Below, piece by piece: positions 1 to 11,934 of a DNA stretch of 64,000 bases (within the stretch, counting starts at the first letter, position 1; every line of letters starts with the position of its first letter). The notes beneath the pieces were generated by a model that worked only from the letters and a program-made list of their open reading frames with translations, was not told the origin of the DNA and searched no databases. Location of the stretch: the NCBI GenBank assembly GCA_001792895.1, contig MARA01000009.1, forward strand, positions 1,383,307 through 1,447,306, given 5' to 3'. The stretch comes from Lentinus brumalis. Its lineage: Eukaryota; Basidiomycota; Agaricomycetes; Polyporales; Polyporaceae. The position numbers and the translations under genes were made by a program.

Positions 1-410
1 CTCTCAGCTCTACGCCGTGGATGTGTTCAGGACGCTATCGTCGGGGAAAGGTTTTGTCGATGGCTACGACCTAAACTGGCTGCCTGACACCCCCACTGAC
101 CCTCACATTATCCGCGGAGGGAATGCTTGAAGCTCCGTGTGTGTCCGGGACCGTCTTGGATGAGTGATAGATGACCGTACGTGAGTGCAGCGCACACCTA
201 GCCCGCGCGTAAGTTGGTGAGTTCGATGCGGGACATGGTATGACTCTGTACCTTTGACAGACGACTAGCCATAGGAGCAACCGTTGCAGCGAAATATCCG
301 GGTGATTCGCAAGCAGACGGCAAGAACACAGCGGCAAGACGGGCCGGCGTGACCCGCGTGGCTGCCATGCTAGCTCGTCCTCGATGTCCTCCTTGTCTTC
401 CTCACCTCTG
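1..410. repeat. 3' flank of a DUF6535 locus (third copy, gene outside window)
   Basis: This stretch resembles the sequence downstream of both DUF6535 genes in the window (about 43,900-44,160 and 57,480-57,740). A shared landmark is the CCCGCGC(A/G)TAAGTT motif near 199, near 44,071 and, slightly diverged, near 57,655. In the other two copies the flank lies about 1.2 kb beyond the DUF6535 stop codon, so a third copy probably ends just left of position 1. No coding sequence is supported here. Confidence 0.55.
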
Positions 411-1150
411 GAACGTTCGCCCACTACGACAAGCTAGATGGCTCTCTCTCTAGATGACATGCCTGCCTTTCCCGCCGCTCAACGACTCTCGCGCTTGAGA
501 CACGCGCTCGAATTTGAAGTACTGCGGTACAGACCTTCCGCGACACGACAACTCGAAGGCCTTGCGGCTTCGCTGCACCCTCATGCCGCCCTCCGCACGC
601 TGCAGTCGCCGCGGTAGCAAGACACACCGCCCGGAGCCTGGAGACTTTGTGCCCTATCGGTGCGGCTTCGGTGAGTAGTGGTCAGCTGTTCCTGCTCGCA
701 AGTTGTCTGTGCGAGCAGTCCTCCCTCTGCGTACTTGGACGCCTCTCACATTCGGCCTTTGTAGAAGCCAGACCTTCGTGACCGCCGTGATTGTCTCGAA
801 GACTGCCAGGTCTGAAAGGGCGAAGAGCTGACGGTGGAAGAACCCAAGACCAGGTTCGTTGTGGTCGACGCGTTTGACGTTCGCAACAGTACTTCTCATC
901 TACAATGGCTGGCCTGCAATCACTCGCACATATCTTCTCTGCAGGTCTTCCGCACCACCGCTCGTCCGGGCGAAGGTCGCCGTCTGCGCGTGCTCTACGA
1001 GAGGTTCCGTGCTCACGCACTTCGACATGCAAGCTCAAGAATCAGCTTTTCTCGTTTGGATTGAAGTCCGAGTCTGAGGTCGTATATTTGAAGCAGCGTG
1101 GACGTACGGATGCTGCTGGTACGAGGTCAGTCATCATCTGCAATATACAC
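410..1150. repeat. Repeat family W, copy 1 (degenerate, possibly former coding exons)
   Basis: Similar to 48,800-49,760, and its first part weakly similar to 44,640-44,760. Both main copies keep a plus-strand stretch around a GLYERF/VLYERF motif (near 990 here, near 49,550 in the other) preceded by a plausible acceptor CTGCAG. This suggests exons of one lost multi-exon gene. Frames are interrupted by stops in both copies and no protein family was recognised. Confidence 0.4.
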
Positions 1151-1429
1151 CCCTCGTTCTCACAACTCGGGTCCGTCCTCGTGCATCCACATTCGAAAAC
1201 ACGCTATGGACGCATCCTGCCGACCCCAAGCTCAGCTCCACATGCCTGCTACATATGGCCCCTTATACCGTGCAAGTCTTCGCGCCCAAAGCGCACACCT
1301 TCCTCCTCACTCCCCTCGTTCGGTTCACCCTCCATCGCCGCATACAGCCACCATTATATCCACATCCGTGTCATTTGCCCCCGCGATTCGAGTAGACTCC
1401 GCACACAAGGACGGTGGACCCTCTACGCT

Positions 1430-3250
1430 CGTCCGCCGACACCTCATCAAGAGGAGCAGAGAAACAGGCGCACGAGTGGGAGGAACGGCTGACGCAGCCC
1501 CAGGGGGTTATCGACAGCGAAAGCGAGGGGAAGCACGGCTAGGAACACCACGACGAAATATATTTTCATTTCCGAATGATGTAGACGCACGACGTTCGAC
1601 GCCCAACGAGCCCGCAGTTCCATCCGCTTGCCGCACTGCTCGAAAACTCCTTCCAACCGAGCAAGTATACCATCTACTGGGCGTCGCAGTGCGGCCTCGC
1701 AGCACGTGTAGTGCGAACGTCGGTGCAACAGTTCTGGGCAGTAGCGGGAGGAGTCCGGGAGAGGTGGAAGGGCGATGGAGACTGAAGATTCGAAAGGTTG
1801 ATATGATGGTATGGGAAGATGCGCGTCGGCGACTGTTAGCTGAGATGCAGGTGCGTGGACTCCACGGTGGCGATGAGACCGAAGCCTCAGCCGGCTCCAG
1901 GCCCCGAGCAGGCGAAGGTGGATCCGCGGGTGCAGAAATCGCAGAATCACGTTCGCCCGACAGTGTAGACCGCGTGTCGAAAACCAAGAAGGACCACATA
2001 ACCTCCCGACACCAGGAAAGCGCATGAGCTCCCGTGCGAGGCATCCTCCGACAACCTCCTCGAGATTGTGTCTTAGCCCTTCCGATCCTGTCCCTCGCGA
2101 ACGGACGTCTGCGGCCGCGCTTGAAGATGGCCAAGTCCTCCGCAATGGCTGCCGCGCGCATCACAATCTCCAGATGGACTGCACGATGCACTGGACGAGT
2201 GATTGCGGGAATGGGAAGAATTGGCGCGGGAGCCACGGCGCGAATAGACACAGAGGGCGAGCAAAGGTTGGGAGCAGAGAGCGAGGCGATGGGCGATGGG
2301 CGCGTCGTGCGAGGCTCGTCCGAACAGGCCTAGCGTTCCTCCTCCGCCGCCTCCTCCGGGATAGCTGGCTTAAATGTCCGTCAATTGCGCCCGAAGAGCG
2401 CGGAGTGTCGAGGGAGCGACTTACATCATCTACCCTCTGCGTTGTGTGCAGTATCTCCTGGGCCGTACGCCCATCCCGCCGCATCTCTGCGCAACGAGGC
2501 TCCCTGCTCCAACCTCCCAGTAGTGTGTTTCGAGCAATGGCCGCGCGTGACGGGTCCGGACCCGGGAGTTCGACGACGGCTAGCGGTCTTCGTGTCACGG
2601 TCGCGGCGGAGTACTGCAGAGCGAAGGTCAGTGACAGTCACTATCCAGCCCAAGTCCGCACAGTCCTCGCATATGAAGACGCGAGAAAGAACAGAGACTC
2701 ACATCGCAGCCTTGACGTTTCCAATCCTGACGATGGAGTAGAGGAATGTCGAGACGTGGGGGCGGGCACATACAGGCGTGAGGATGCCGGCTGATCGTCT
2801 GTAGGGATCGAGCACTACAGCAAGTCAGCATGCGACTGGGTGAGTGACGAATGCATGTACGCACAGCGGATGCTGAGATCGAGCGTGACGGGGCAGGGCG
2901 GGTCGAACTTCAGCTTCAGGGTGTGCACGCTGCATGCGACCGCAGAGTACAACAGGGCGAGACAGTACCGTGCATGAGGGCAGCAGAGCGGGTGAGAAGA
3001 TCAGCGTGGTCGGTGAGTTGGTGAGTGAGAGTCACCGCGAGCCCGTCGGCGGCGATGACGAGGCGCGCCATCGGTGCTCGCACGTGGCGGCGTCTGCGTT
3101 AGCTTGAGTCCTCCGTCTTTGTCTTGCCCGACGACGACGACGACGACGCAAGAGGACAGGGAACACGCAGGTCAGCACGGTCTCTCCGAAGGTAAGGTGA
3201 TTCAGGAGACCGTTGTGCTTACTGAAGACACACAGGCGACTGAGTCGCGC
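1430..3250. repeat. Repeat unit U, 5' part (R1), copy 1
   Basis: First part of a unit found four times in direct orientation: here, 29,000-30,676 continuing at 36,313, 58,100-59,250, and 62,040-64,000. A shared landmark is GTACGCCCATCCCGCC at 2,465, 30,195 and 58,406 (slightly altered near 63,208). Another is a (GAC)n-like run near 3,131, 36,512, 59,126 and 63,913 just before a conserved exon end. Some copies keep a short open plus-strand exon with LREWEERPRQPR before a donor (62,950-63,020), but in this copy the matching codons include a stop. No function is assignable. Confidence 0.5.
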
Positions 3251-5735
3251 GTCCGACCGAGCAGGCCACCTCGTCCAAGTCATCTTCGTCCAGTCCTAGA
3301 CCATCCGCTGGCCCTCGACGCTCCGACTCGACTCTCTCCTCCGGCTATCTCTTATTTGGCGCGCTCTTTGTTGCCCCGGCAGTCCTCGTCGCTTGTGAGG
3401 GTATTCGCAGGCTGTGAATTGGACAGCGCGGTCCCGACGTTGCACTAGGAAGCTGCGCTCTAGGCTTGCACGACTGTCTAACCTTACTCGTCTCACCCCC
3501 TTTGATAAGGGCCTCTTTGCCTTCGTCTATCTTATGCTTTCTGCGCAACTCACCATGGCACAAAAGCCTCTACGACGCAAACATCACGCTACTTGGCCTC
3601 TCACGTTCACGGGACACAGGAGAGTCCCGCTGCGACCTCCATAGCTCAGTGTGTCCTTACTCCAGGACACCACGGGCTCTATCAGCAGCAACTCATACAG
3701 CTCCGCCGCCCTTGCACTCGACCTCGCTGGCGCAATCGAAATTCTTGCATCGGCCCAGTGGGGTGGTCCCAAACTCGCCGTGCGACTAATCCCCCTGTAT
3801 CTCCTCCTTGACTGCGATCCCGTCTCGGTCCTCCCGTCCTAGGCTCCCAGAACCAACTTCCGGCCATCAGCGATGCTCCTCCTCCATTCCGCTGGGTGCA
3901 CCCTACTACAATATCGACTATACGAGTTTCTCTGCCGCTGTGCACCCGCTCAAGGACTCCTCCACCCCCACTGGTCATCATTGTCCGTCAGCCTTGTACA
4001 TTCTTCGCGCTCTGGTCTGCATTCGAGCAGTCTTATTCCTGCAGTCCTCCGCACGCGCGACGCCAGCCAGCTGGAAACCGCGTCCCGCCCGTCACTGCCC
4101 GTCCAGGGCCCCGCTCTCAAGCGATGATCTTGGGTTCGCGGAGGCATCGGTTCCTGCGCCGTCAGAGAGCCCGATCGCGTGTGAATGATGGACCCGACTG
4201 CAGGGAGCTCGGAGTATGTCGACCTGCGTCCTCCATCATCTATCTCGAGCTTCAACGTCGAACCTGCGCTCCCGGGACCGGAAAGCGAGACCTCCGAGTC
4301 GATCCTGCCCACACACTCCATGCTATCCGTGCTGGGAAGTCTGTGAGCTTCGCTCGCCGGCCAGAGTATGGCCTGCAACCTTACTTTCGAACAAGGAACG
4401 CGAAGCTATGGCGCGAGATAGCTTCACGCGGTAGTCACGCTCGTCGACGTTTCTCCTGCATCTTATTACCTTCCTTCCTTCCTTCCTCCCTCCGTCCGTC
4501 CGTCCGCATTCGCACCGTCTACGCCTCCCAGCTCCGGGCTCCCGCTGGTAGACGACATCCCGCTCATTGGCATGCTTCCAATGCTACGCCTTCCCGGGAT
4601 CAGTGGCGACCTCCCCCGATGGCTAACGGACGTTCGATATGTGCTTAGCTCGTTGCACCGGCGATGGCACGCTTCAGAGCCGTCTACGTCCCTTCAAGAC
4701 CCCATGTCTCGTCGCATTCTGAGGCTGCGTGTCTCCACCCGGGTCCGCTCGCGATCGCGATCTCGAGATGCACCGCTCTCGACTTTCTGTGGTTCCACGA
4801 GAGCTCCTGGGACGAAGAGTTCATACGCTGCGCGCGCGGTGGGTGCCAGTGCACGGGCCGAGATGCGTTGACATCTTCTCAACTCTACTCTACAACATGC
4901 TCTATGGCGTACTCGAAGGAAACTCGTTATGGCAAGAGGATGTGTACAGTGACGGTGCGTGCTACAATGAGCCTCACCATCAATGTACGTTACCTCCGTG
5001 TACTTGCGGCCATTTCTGCATACATCTATGGCTATGTTGGTGAGGGATGTGCCGGTTTTCTCGGGTGACGATACGTCAGTGGTGAATGCCTGAGAGACTT
5101 GGACCTTCTGGACGCGCAGCAATCCCGTGTTTCGTCCTGTATTTAGCTTGTCGGTCATCTATTTGAAGTATCGACACTTGATACGAAGCGACCACGGGCA
5201 CAGGTACAAACGTTTGACGAGTTGAATTGATACACATCCATAGAATCGCTCCGCAGATATGACTAATCATACGAGTATTACTGCCGCGGGATAGCTTCGT
5301 GAGGGCAAGAGGGACTGAGTCCAGGTGCGCGTGCAAGCCTGAACGTCGAGGATAACTAAACGTGAAACCTAGCCACACGACACATCGCATCGTGGGCAAG
5401 AACGACATATATAGTGCACATATGAGTGTGCGGCATATCCAAGGGCGGATGCGGTTGCAGGGGTTTGGAGAGACAATTCCGAGCGCGGCACCTCGGGGAC
5501 GTTCGGCGACGAATGATGGAGAGGTTGAAACTGTGCGGGTTACGGCAGGAGCGTCGGGGCAGAAGGTTACGCGTGTCCAGCGGAGACGCAGGTGCGGACA
5601 ATGTTTTCCGGTGACATATCCGCCGCAATCAGAGACAAGTGTCCGCGATACCAGGCGGCACGAGTTCCTTGTGACGGCTATGTGCTCCCGCTGGCCTAGT
5701 GCCAGCTGCAAGCACCTCACTTGCTCTCCTATAGC
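3180..5735 (+). pseudogene. Repeat unit U, 3' part (block A), copy 1: degenerate unknown gene
   Basis: Very similar over its whole length to 59,190-62,037. The plus strand carries what look like exons of one unknown gene: a hydrophobic segment ending LAGAIEILASAQWGG...VLPS near 3,840, a segment starting MMDPTAGSSEYVDL at 4,186 and running into a possible donor near 4,350, and a segment containing ALDFLWFHESSWDEEF near 4,775-4,830. The copy looks dead. At about 3,413 it has TGA where the copy at 59,431 has TGG (Trp), and near 3,643 it has two extra bases that shift the frame. I do not recognise the family. A CCTT/CCGT-type simple repeat lies at 4,470-4,507. Confidence 0.4.
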
Positions 5736-5752
5736 TCATTAGTATCAGCTAC

Positions 5753-5855
5753 TACAAATTATTTGGAACCCTTAGTTAAGGCGGTTAGTCAATCATTTGG
5801 GCCCTTAGTACACGGGCCCATTTTCGATATTTGGCTGGCGAATATCCGTGTGCCT
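5753..5855 (-). repeat. SINE tail fragment, reverse orientation
   Basis: Reverse complement of the last ~100 bp of the SINE at 28,693-28,990. Shared landmarks are AATTATTTGG, TTAGTTAAGGCGG and CCTTAGTAC. Only the 3' end is present, without the tRNA-like head. It lies exactly where unit U copy 1 stops matching copy 3. Confidence 0.6.
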
Positions 5856-5859
5856 CCTC

Positions 5860-6630
5860 CTCGTCGTCGCCGTCGACGGGGGCGCACCCAACTATCTGTC
5901 GAATTATTCACTCTGGTCGTCGTCGTTGGCGCCTCGAGCCCTCCCCGCGCCGCGCGCCTATGCCTCGCCCACGCCCCACATACCCTCCTCGCCGCTTCCC
6001 GCCGGCCGCCGGCGCTACCCAGAGCGGGGGTCCGCCCACTGTCCCGAGGCCCGTCCTCATCGCTCCAAATATTTCGCCCCCTCCCAAATACTCGCAGGCG
6101 CAGTCCCTCCTCCCCTCTCTGCTCGCCGGCGTCTCCACCGCCCGCGTCGCGTCGCACCGCGTCTATATACTCCAGCGCCCATCAGCGCGTCGCACCGCAC
6201 ACTGCGATCGCCGGCGCCCATCTACCCCCGCGCCCACCCCGCCGACGTCGCACCGCACACCCCGCTCGCTGGCGCCTAACACCTTCGCCCGCCCTTTCTC
6301 CTCGCACCATCAACTTGTGTGCGCGCCCTTCATTCTCGCACACCCCCTGGGCTCGCCCCGCGGCTCTCTAGTGCACCCTCCATACATCCACTCCGCAACG
6401 CATCCCCCTCGCTGGTGCCTAACTCATCTGCACGCCCTTCCCGCTCGCCCAGTACTCACTCCTGTCCTCCGCCCCAGGAGATGTCGAAGGTCATGGCCGC
6501 GCGCCACGCTCCCGCCCCTCCCATGTTCCCCCATGTCGCACTCTGCAACGCACTCCCCTCGCTGGTGCCTATCTCGTCGGCACGCCAGGTCACCATCACG
6601 GATTCAGTATGATCGCACCCGCCCAAACTG
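5860..6630. repeat. C-rich spacer with imperfect direct repeats
   Basis: No gene is supported. The sequence is C-rich and has imperfect direct repeats: CTCGCTGG(C/T)GCCTA occurs at 6,265, 6,418 and 6,558 within longer similar blocks spaced 140-153 bp. Long open frames here appear to be a by-product of composition. Confidence 0.4.
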
Positions 6631-6637
6631 AGACATG

Positions 6638-6733
6638 AACCTCTTTGGCTGAGTTGGTACAGCCTTCTGTCAATTTGAAGGCTGCAGGTTCGATTCCTGC
6701 CCATGCCATTACCTCCTCGGGACAGTATTTTTT
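6638..6733 (+). tRNA. tRNA-like element / tRNA pseudogene (Pol III A and B boxes)
   Basis: The internal Pol III promoter boxes match consensus: A box TGGCTGAGTTGG at 6,646-6,657 and B box GGTTCGATTCC at 6,687-6,697. A run of six T at 6,728-6,733 could terminate transcription. The T arm is good (GCAGG/CCTGC). The anticodon arm pairs GCCTTC/GAAGGC around an oversized loop, and the acceptor ends do not pair. It is therefore probably a tRNA pseudogene or SINE head rather than a working tRNA. Amino-acid identity cannot be assigned. Confidence 0.5.
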
Positions 6734-6981
6734 ACCATGCCACCCTGTGCCACCGACACCGTCTACCTCGACCACTGCCATACCCGCCGTCTCTCCCCTG
6801 CGCTCCAATCGCCCTTCGTCAGACTAAGTATTCTCGCCACAGCTACGCCGTCGCATACATTCGTTGCTCACTCCCTCGCTCAATCATGTATTGTTAACCT
6901 CCTCGGTCCCCGTCAGGATTTACCTGGCTGCATTCATTCGCGTGATAATGCAAATCACCCAGACACACGATGTTTTATTGA

Positions 6982-9852
6982 CTATGGCTGCTCTACAACC
7001 TCCGCAGTCTTCATTTGCTTTCCGCGCCCCTTAGCCTTTGGAGCAACTACCTGGATGTTCCCAGTGGGCACGTCACCGTCGCCGTCCGTGCGCGCCCGCT
7101 TGACGCTCTCGCCTTCCACGGCCTGCCCTCCTACTTCTTGTTTGCGCTTGCGCTGAGTCGATGCGGACGATGGCACATTGGCGGCGCACTCTGGAGCCAA
7201 GGCCTTGAGCGCCATGCTCGCCACACGACCGCTCCTTCGCCCACCCCCGACCTTCGCCATGACCGGTGCGTCGGCAGGGGCAACGTTCTCCTTGCCCCCG
7301 GTGGACACGGTTTCATGCGATCGCTCAGTCACATCCGTCATGGGCATGATCGCTGCCGCCTCTTGCACGCTGCCGTCAATGGGGGGCGCATCCGCCGCCG
7401 ACCCACCTGAGATAAGCCCCTCCCCTCCTGCCGGAGGAGCCACTTGGTCGACGTCCATGGAGGCCCCCCCCTTTCCCCCAGTCGGCCCTCGCCCCACGTC
7501 CAGCAGCTGCAGCTCCTCTCCCTCGTCCTCGACCGCGACTCTCCCCCGCCCTCCACCCGCCTTCTTCGGCAGCTCGTCGCTCCCCTTTTCTCCAGCTTCG
7601 CCCTCGCCGCCACGTGACCCGCCTGCACCTCCTCGCCCTCCCCGTCCTCGTCCTCGACCGCGCCCTTTCCCCCGTCCTCTAGCGGCCGTCTTCGCCTTCC
7701 CGTTTGCCTTCTCCGGCACCCCACCCTCTTGCCCCCCATCTACTCTCGAATCTCGGGCAGCCGCCAACTGTTCTTCCGGGGCGTCGGGGAGAGGCAACAC
7801 AACACGTGCGGTATCGGAGGTCGTCAATGCACCCTCGCCCATATCTCCTCTCGCAAGCTCGAACCTGGGCACGTCCTTACCGCTCGTCACCTCACCGCCG
7901 CTCGGCGCCTCCTCAATAGGCAGCTCAGTCACTTCCTCGATAGGCAGGCCAGTGAAGACGGCGTCCGGGCTGCTCGGTGGCATCGAGCTGTCCTCGATCT
8001 CGTCAATCTCGCGAAGATGAGGTCACCGGCGACGGCATCTCGATGGGCGACGTGGCTCGGGATGGCGAGGATCGGATGTGAGGGACGCTCGTCCTCAGCG
8101 GCAGGGGCGTGCTCGACGGCATCTCCATCGGCGACGTGCCTCGGGGTGGCGAGGATGGGATGTCAGGGACGCTCGTCCTCAGCGGCAGGGGCGTGCTGGC
8201 GGGGGTCGTGTTCGACTGCCGTTTCTCTTTGCGGGGCGTCGCTAGCACAGTGAGTCGTTCTCCCGGCATGGCCGCCCTACCCCCCAGGTACTTCATGGGG
8301 CAACCCTCCTCTTGTGCGCCCCATAGCCTCGTGTAGAGGTTGATGATAGAGCCATATGCCCTTTTCGCCTCCCACTCAAAAGCGAATGCATCAACCCACT
8401 CTGCTCCTACGTACTGTGCTGGTGATCGGACCAGCGCGTCCAGATCGAGGTCTTTCCCCTCCGGCATTTGGAAGCCTGCAACTCAGCACATCAGAGAGCG
8501 CCCCCAACCCATGGGATATCACTCACGCCATGACTCCTTCAAATATCCTTTCAATAGGGAGATTGACTCGTCTATGCTGGCGCTCCCGTCGAACTCAGGC
8601 AGCGCGGGCTGCCCCTGTTTGTCGCAGGTCGCACCCTGGCTCAGGATAGGATTGTCAGCTATAACCTTTCAGTCAGTATCCCCAGTGGACTGTGCGGCAT
8701 CGGGGTACTCACGGATGACGGACTCAAACCAGCGCTTCAAACGCTCTCCTTCCCCCGGCGGGGGCCCCCCCTCGAAGTGACAGTACGAGATTCCCTTGCC
8801 ATCTTTCGTGATAGAGAATCTGTATACGTGTCAGCTTGGAGCAGATCAGCACAGGCACAACATTCCCGCACTCTTTGATATCCAAATGGTTGACGTTGTC
8901 TTTCGTACCCATTGCAACATGGAACGCTCCCATGCCAATCTGGAGTGGCCCTAGACCGACGACACCGGCTAACATGCTCATCAGCAGCGCGGTGAATCCG
9001 CCCTGGTTGCTGCCGTGGAAGTTTCAATGCAAGGTCACAGGAATGCGCTCATGCACGTACATGAAACACTGGTCCACAGGCAGCTTGCTCGCCTCCGCCG
9101 CCCTTCTAGCCCAATCGGCCTGATCATCTTCCGACAGTTTCTCAAACTCTGCTTTAGCCACCTGGGCTTTCTGGCCGATCGTCGGTGTCCCCGGCAGCGC
9201 CGCCATGCCTTCTGCAGGTCTGGGTCCTTGCTGATCTCCCACCAGTGCTTCCACGTCGTCTTCGCCCTCCCTTTGAGCATCTTGATGAACGGGTTGTTGC
9301 TCACCGCCCCTGGAATCACATCGTCTTCTTCCTTCTCCTCCCCTGCGTCCTCGTCGTCTTCGTGATCATCCTCATCTTTTTTGGTTGCGTCGTCCGTGTG
9401 CACAATGTCGGTACACGTCCGGTTACGTGCGTTGTTGTACCAGTTCTTCACCGCCTGATATGTCACCGTGAGTAGACGTCATCGTCAGCGCCCCGTCGCG
9501 AATGTCACCTTGCGAATGTCCTCCGCAGAGTACTTGCTCAGCTGCCTTGGGCCGAACGTGGTCACGATTTCCTCCTGCTTCTTCTTGATCCAGTCCCTCT
9601 TCTCCTTCTGCTTACGCTGGGCCAGATATACCTGGTATGTTGGCAACCCTTGTCGCAGGCAGTCTATCACCGCTGGGTGAGCGGATAGCCGTACCGACTT
9701 GTAAGGGCGTGTGTCGCCCTTCATGTGGTGCGCGACATCAGCCATGTATGTCACCACCAACCCAGCAGCGCACTCACATTGGGTACACTTGCACCCGCTG
9801 ACACGGTCGTTGGGTCGGTCGCCGAATTATGTGACTCAGTCACCTCCGCCAT
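6982..9852 (-). pseudogene. Multi-exon hypothetical protein gene ('E'), disrupted
   Basis: Start chosen at 9,852 (MAEVTESHNSATDPTT). Clean exons are 9,852-9,778, 9,718-9,509 and from 9,454, joining in phase to give ...SAEDIRK|AVKNWYNNARN. Further segments read FEKLSEDDQADWARRA, a block near 8,990-8,830 with DIKECGNVVPVLICSK, then RFSITKDGKG, an exon ending LKGYLKESW joined in phase to RFQMPEGKDLDLDALV, and a basic glycine/arginine-rich tail ending at 6,982. Similar multi-exon proteins occur in agaricomycete genomes near KDZ transposases (recollection, not checked); function is unknown. The reading frame changes near 9,190-9,205, 8,825 and 8,005 with no room for a normal intron, and an in-frame TGA lies near 9,022. 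I read it as a decaying gene. A poly-C tract (minus strand) lies ~110 bp upstream of the start. Confidence 0.5.
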
Positions 9853-10227
9853 GGTCCCGTTCGGTACGGTGGATGTCAGGATTGGCGACCTGCACAGTTC
9901 ACCTCCCCACGGTCCTGGTTTCCTCAGCTCGAGATTAGGCAGGGACGCCCGCAGCAAGGGGGGGGGGGGGTGTGAGCGGGCGGCGGGGCGGGGGCGGAGG
10001 CAGAGAAAAAACACTAGGCGCCGGTTGCCGAGCTGAGGTGGGGTGGGCCCATCCACACTTGACGGCCTGAGGGGAGTGTACGCGCTCAACACGCCGCAGC
10101 GGTAACAAGGCCCTCTGTGTACTGTACTCATTTTCCTCAACGTGATCGCGACCATCATGACATTATATGTGAAAGTCCATGTTCGGCACCTCTTCGAATG
10201 CTATCAACCACCCTGTGACCTCTTCTT

Positions 10228-10668
10228 TCATGTCGCTCGCCGGTTGTTGTACCAATGCCTCATGGCCTGCGTGGTCGTCAGTTCAACCTTATTTCAGAGC
10301 GGCCCTACGTCTCTTACTGTATAGATCTCCTCCGCATTGTAACCTCTCAACTCAGCATGCTTGAACTTCCGGTAAGTCTCCTGGGCTTCCCTCTGCAGCC
10401 ACTGTTTCTGCACGTCGTAGCCACGGCCCGCCACGTCTGCCTGATAGGTGGCAAGTCGTTCCAGTAGGCAGGCCCTCACCCTTTCGTGTTCGGACAGCCG
10501 CACAGGCGGCCGGCGTGCCCGGGCTGTATCAGTGCGTTTGTGGGTCTACATTCTCCAGTGAACACCAGCGGGGGAGTCTATGTCACCGATGGAGGCACCC
10601 ACCTTCCCCTTCTTCGCGATCTCATTTGCGCCGTCCTTCTCATTCTCCGTGTTCGCAATATGGTTCAT
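10228..10668 (-). pseudogene. Truncated paralogue of the 6,982-9,852 gene ('E prime')
   Basis: ATG at 10,668 (MNHIANTENEKDG). A later exon contains PVRLSEHERVRACLLERL and ends NAEEIYT at a GTAAGA donor; the next exon begins at 10,266 with AMRHWYNNRRA and hits TGA at 10,228-10,230. Order and spacing match the paralogue (PYKSVRLSAHP..., SAEDIRK|AVKNWYNNAR), so the two share ancestry. This copy lacks everything after the third exon. A run of C on the minus strand lies ~150 bp upstream of the ATG, as in the paralogue. Function unknown. Confidence 0.45.
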
Positions 10669-10900
10669 GTCCACACCTTAGTTTGTATCCAATGGCCCAG
10701 TGGTAGTCGGGCACGTGAGTTCAGTGGGGTGGTCGAGGTACAGAGGGGACGCGCTTGTAATATGTACGGCGCCTCACTTGAATGCTCGGGGGGCGCCCCC
10801 ACCGCCGTAACTTCGATGCTGGGGGGGGGGGGGGCGGGCTCCGTGGTCACGTTGAACTTGCGGCCCTGATTCCATACATTCTATACAACTTTGCAACATC

Positions 10901-11160
10901 TCACGACACGATTTCGCAGTCCGAGTCTTCCTGCTCCTCAACCTCGTCATCTATGTGCGATTCCACCCCCGCTGTCCATCCTGAGCTCCGCCGGGGCCAA
11001 CCCTGTCTTCCGACTTCCGCCCGCCTTGCAAAGAATCGGGGTAATTTGCCGCTGCCTTCCCGCATGCATATCGGGAGCGTCGCCTCGACATACTGGTGCA
11101 GGTTTCGAGCAACTTCCACGTGCTGACGCTTCAGGATCAGCCCTTCTCCTCAGTCCTTAG
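10901..11160 (-). pseudogene. Possible C-terminal part of the gene at 24,392-25,331
   Basis: Open minus-strand frame reading LILKRQHVEVARNLHQYVEA and ending at 10,901 in an acidic tail (DDEVEEQEDSDCEIVS). It has no convincing start or promoter of its own. It begins immediately outside the left inverted repeat of the putative KDZ element. A minus-strand gene on the far side of that element stops inside the right inverted repeat, and removing the element puts the two pieces in the same frame apart from one TGA. The link is inference. Confidence 0.35.
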
Positions 11161-11169
11161 TGTCATTTA

Positions 11170-11233
11170 GATCCATCCAATGACTGTGGTAACAGACCCA
11201 CATGGATCCACCCTCAGACTGTAGTGACAGTGC
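11170..11233 (+). repeat. Left inverted repeat of the putative KDZ element
   Basis: Aligns with the reverse complement of 24,379-24,441 through GATCCATCC, ATGACTGT, GTAACAG, GGATCCACCCT, GACTGT and ACAGT, with small differences between these blocks. Similarity stops abruptly outside 11,170. Confidence 0.6.
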
Positions 11234-11239
11234 GCACTG

Positions 11240-11930
11240 TAAATGGATCCCGGCGTTTATACCCGCGGATGCAGGGTGCATACCGAAACGGGCGATACCA
11301 GCGCGCCTCACCGCTCATGCGGCAGTACCCCACTCGCGCCCCGCTTGGTAGCCTATTTCTGTGCAAACCGCCCATACGCGGAGTGTCAAAGTCGTCCTCA
11401 CGTCGTGTGGAATATACGCACATATACTCTCGCGTGCCGGAGTGTGAACTCAGGACGATAGCTGCTGGTTCGGGCTGGTACCCGCGCCTTGCCTGGTCCC
11501 GATGACGGCTGCCTAGGTATGTTGTCGTTCCTGCGTCCTGGTACCTGTCCCGGACGACCTCCGTGACTGACCTGCCCGTAAAAAACTTACCGGTCTTCAC
11601 TTCCAGCAAGTATGTACCTGCGCAGTTAATATCCCAATGCAGTCAGTACTTCGGTACTGGTGGGTCTTGAGTTCCGAGTCGCAGTTCTGATGACTCTCAG
11701 GTCAGAACTTGTGATGATCACCCAAGGTGCGTGCCTGTAAGACTCTATGCACGGCCTACTGCGACTATGCACTACATGCAGGACCCTAATGATTCTAAGG
11801 TGGCCCTCGCGTTGGCTTCGACTGCGCGCGCCGCTCTTGGTTCCATCTCTACAGTCCCCGCCACTATCTCATGACTGGGACCCGGGACTGTTACCCTGTG
11901 GGACTGGCAACCACCGCCATAGAGGCAACA
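11240..11930. other. Non-coding left arm of the putative element
   Basis: No gene is supported. A few loose copies of CTGT/ACAG palindromes occur in the first part. The remainder shows no recognisable feature. Confidence 0.3.
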
Positions 11931-11934
11931 CGTC

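Noticed and set aside
1447..2145. Minus-strand frame ending in a signal-peptide-like VLPLAFAVDNP segment, repeated at 29.2 kb and 62.2 kb
   Set aside because: The three occurrences are simply copies of the same repeat, the frames around it differ between copies, and the segment is at the C-terminal end rather than the start.
5721..6631. Long proline/arginine-rich plus-strand frames
   Set aside because: Composition-driven; overlapping frames in all phases and no conserved motif.
6638..6733. Considered as a functional tRNA-Leu(CAA)
   Set aside because: A CAA anticodon can be forced only with a mismatched anticodon stem; there is no long variable arm and the acceptor ends do not pair.
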